DNA of 5,917 nucleotides from an uncultured Lachnospiraceae bacterium. GTDB lineage: Bacteria > Bacillota_A > Clostridia > Lachnospirales > Lachnospiraceae. Position numbers and translations under genes: made by a program. The notes below the pieces were generated by a model. That model had not been told where the DNA came from. It ran no database searches and saw nothing but the letters and a program-made list of their open reading frames with translations. Shown here in pieces: positions 5,150 through 5,917 of the stretch (positions are counted from its first letter, which is position 1; each line of letters opens with the position of its first letter). Where the stretch lies: positions 9,829-15,745 of the forward strand of contig CAJUFW010000054.1 of the NCBI GenBank assembly GCA_910585655.1. Reading direction: 5' to 3'.

Positions 5150-5917
5150 ATGAGCAAGCTTTGTATCAAAAACGGTATGGTTCACGACGCCGTAAAAGAA
5201 GAAGCCTATCAGGCAGACATTTTGGTAGAAGACGGCGTGATTCGGGAGATTGCGCCGAATCTGACGGTAGACGGAGAGACAGAGGTGGTAGATGCTTCCG
5301 GTCTGCAGGTATATCCGGGCTTTGTAGAGGCGCATTGCCACTTGGGGTTAGATGGGTATGCTATTGGCTATGAGGGACAGGACTACAACGAATACACCGA
5401 TATTCTTACCCCTCACTTAAATGCAGTAGACGGTATTAACCCGCTGGATCCTTCTGTAAGAATGGCAGCAAAGGGCGGCGTAACCTGCGTTTGCACCGGT
5501 CCTGGCAGCTCAAACGTATTGGGCGGTTATTTTGTGGCAATCAAAACGACCGGAAGCCGGGTAGAAAATATGATCGTAAAGGAAAAAGTAGCGATGAAGT
5601 GTGCATTTGGCGAGAATCCAAAGCGTTGCTACCGGGAAAAGAACAATACTTCCCGTATGTCTACCGCAGCAAAGCTACGCGAGATGTTGTATAAGGCAAA
5701 AGAGTATCAGGACAAGCTGGATGCAGCAGGGGAGGACGCTTCTAAAAAACCAGCCTATGACATGAAGCTGGAGGCGCTGCTTCCGGTACTGCGCGGAGAG
5801 ATTCCGCTAAAGGCTCATGCCCATCAGGCAAATGATATCTTTACTTCGATTCGGATTGCAAAAGAATTCGGCGTAAAGCTGACCATGGAGCATTGTACCG
5901 AAGGTCATCTGGTAGTG
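5150..5917 (+). CDS. Metal-dependent amidohydrolase, N-terminal 256 residues (runs off window)
   Basis: This is an imidazolonepropionase-like amidohydrolase (COG1228 style, resembling the cd01309 metallo-dependent hydrolase subgroup). Such enzymes cleave C-N bonds of cyclic or linear amides in the cytoplasm; the substrate here is unknown. The frame is open through the right edge with no stop, so the C-terminus is missing; family members are usually about 380-390 residues. Residues 1-55 form the small beta domain (KNGMVHDAV, ILVEDGVIREIAPN, VVDASGLQVYPG). EAHCHLGL at 60-67 carries the metal-binding HxH (H62, H64). GGVTCVCTGPGSSNVLGG (109-126) is a typical subgroup loop. KAHAHQ (H223, H225) and EHCTEGH (H248, H253) hold further candidate metal and catalytic histidines. 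It is transcribed away from pncB from its own promoter and has a strong AGGAGG. It is not a hydantoinase or dihydroorotase by any signature I can see. Confidence 0.93.
   Translation, partial: MSKLCIKNGMVHDAVKEEAYQADILVEDGVIREIAPNLTVDGETEVVDASGLQVYPGFVEAHCHLGLDGYAIGYEGQDYNEYTDILTPHLNAVDGINPLDPSVRMAAKGGVTCVCTGPGSSNVLGGYFVAIKTTGSRVENMIVKEKVAMKCAFGENPKRCYREKNNTSRMSTAAKLREMLYKAKEYQDKLDAAGEDASKKPAYDMKLEALLPVLRGEIPLKAHAHQANDIFTSIRIAKEFGVKLTMEHCTEGHLVV

Overview
The window looks like a chromosomal segment of a Gram-positive Clostridia member, most likely Lachnospiraceae. This rests on strong AGGAGG-type ribosome binding sites, sigma-A-like promoters, protein styles (M15 carboxypeptidase with a Ser/Thr/Asp-rich tail, PncB of the GTHAHSW type, a cd01309-like amidohydrolase) and moderate GC. 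It is an inference from sequence style, not from a database search.

Layout, left to right. (1) Positions 1-284 hold the 3' end of an AT-rich plus-strand gene (about 31% GC by hand count) of unrecognised family, possibly the edge of an acquired segment. (2) A perfect 15-bp hairpin at 351-390 separates it from a block of four minus-strand genes and probably terminates transcription from both sides. (3) Reading leftward from about 4970, the minus-strand block is pncB (nicotinate phosphoribosyltransferase), an M15/VanY-like D-Ala-D-Ala carboxypeptidase with a long acidic repeat tail, a PlsC-type acyltransferase 17 nt downstream of it, and a 152-residue membrane-anchored hypothetical protein with its own putative promoter. 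(4) A 262-bp divergent intergenic region (4888-5149) carries a strong promoter for pncB, an opposing promoter for the right-hand gene, and several inverted repeats. (5) From 5150 to the window end runs the first 256 codons of a metal-dependent amidohydrolase on the plus strand.

Functionally the minus-strand block mixes NAD salvage (pncB) with envelope work: peptidoglycan trimming by the M15 enzyme and phosphatidic acid synthesis by PlsC. The M15 gene and plsC are spaced like an operon and probably share the promoter at 3393-3421. There is no convincing terminator between pncB and the M15 gene, so readthrough is possible. Most of this is ordinary housekeeping sequence. The parts deserving a second look are the 45-bp tandem repeat array in the M15 gene, the leader and operator-like palindromes, and the compositional break at the left edge. 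I see no evidence of a complete new defence or mobile system here.
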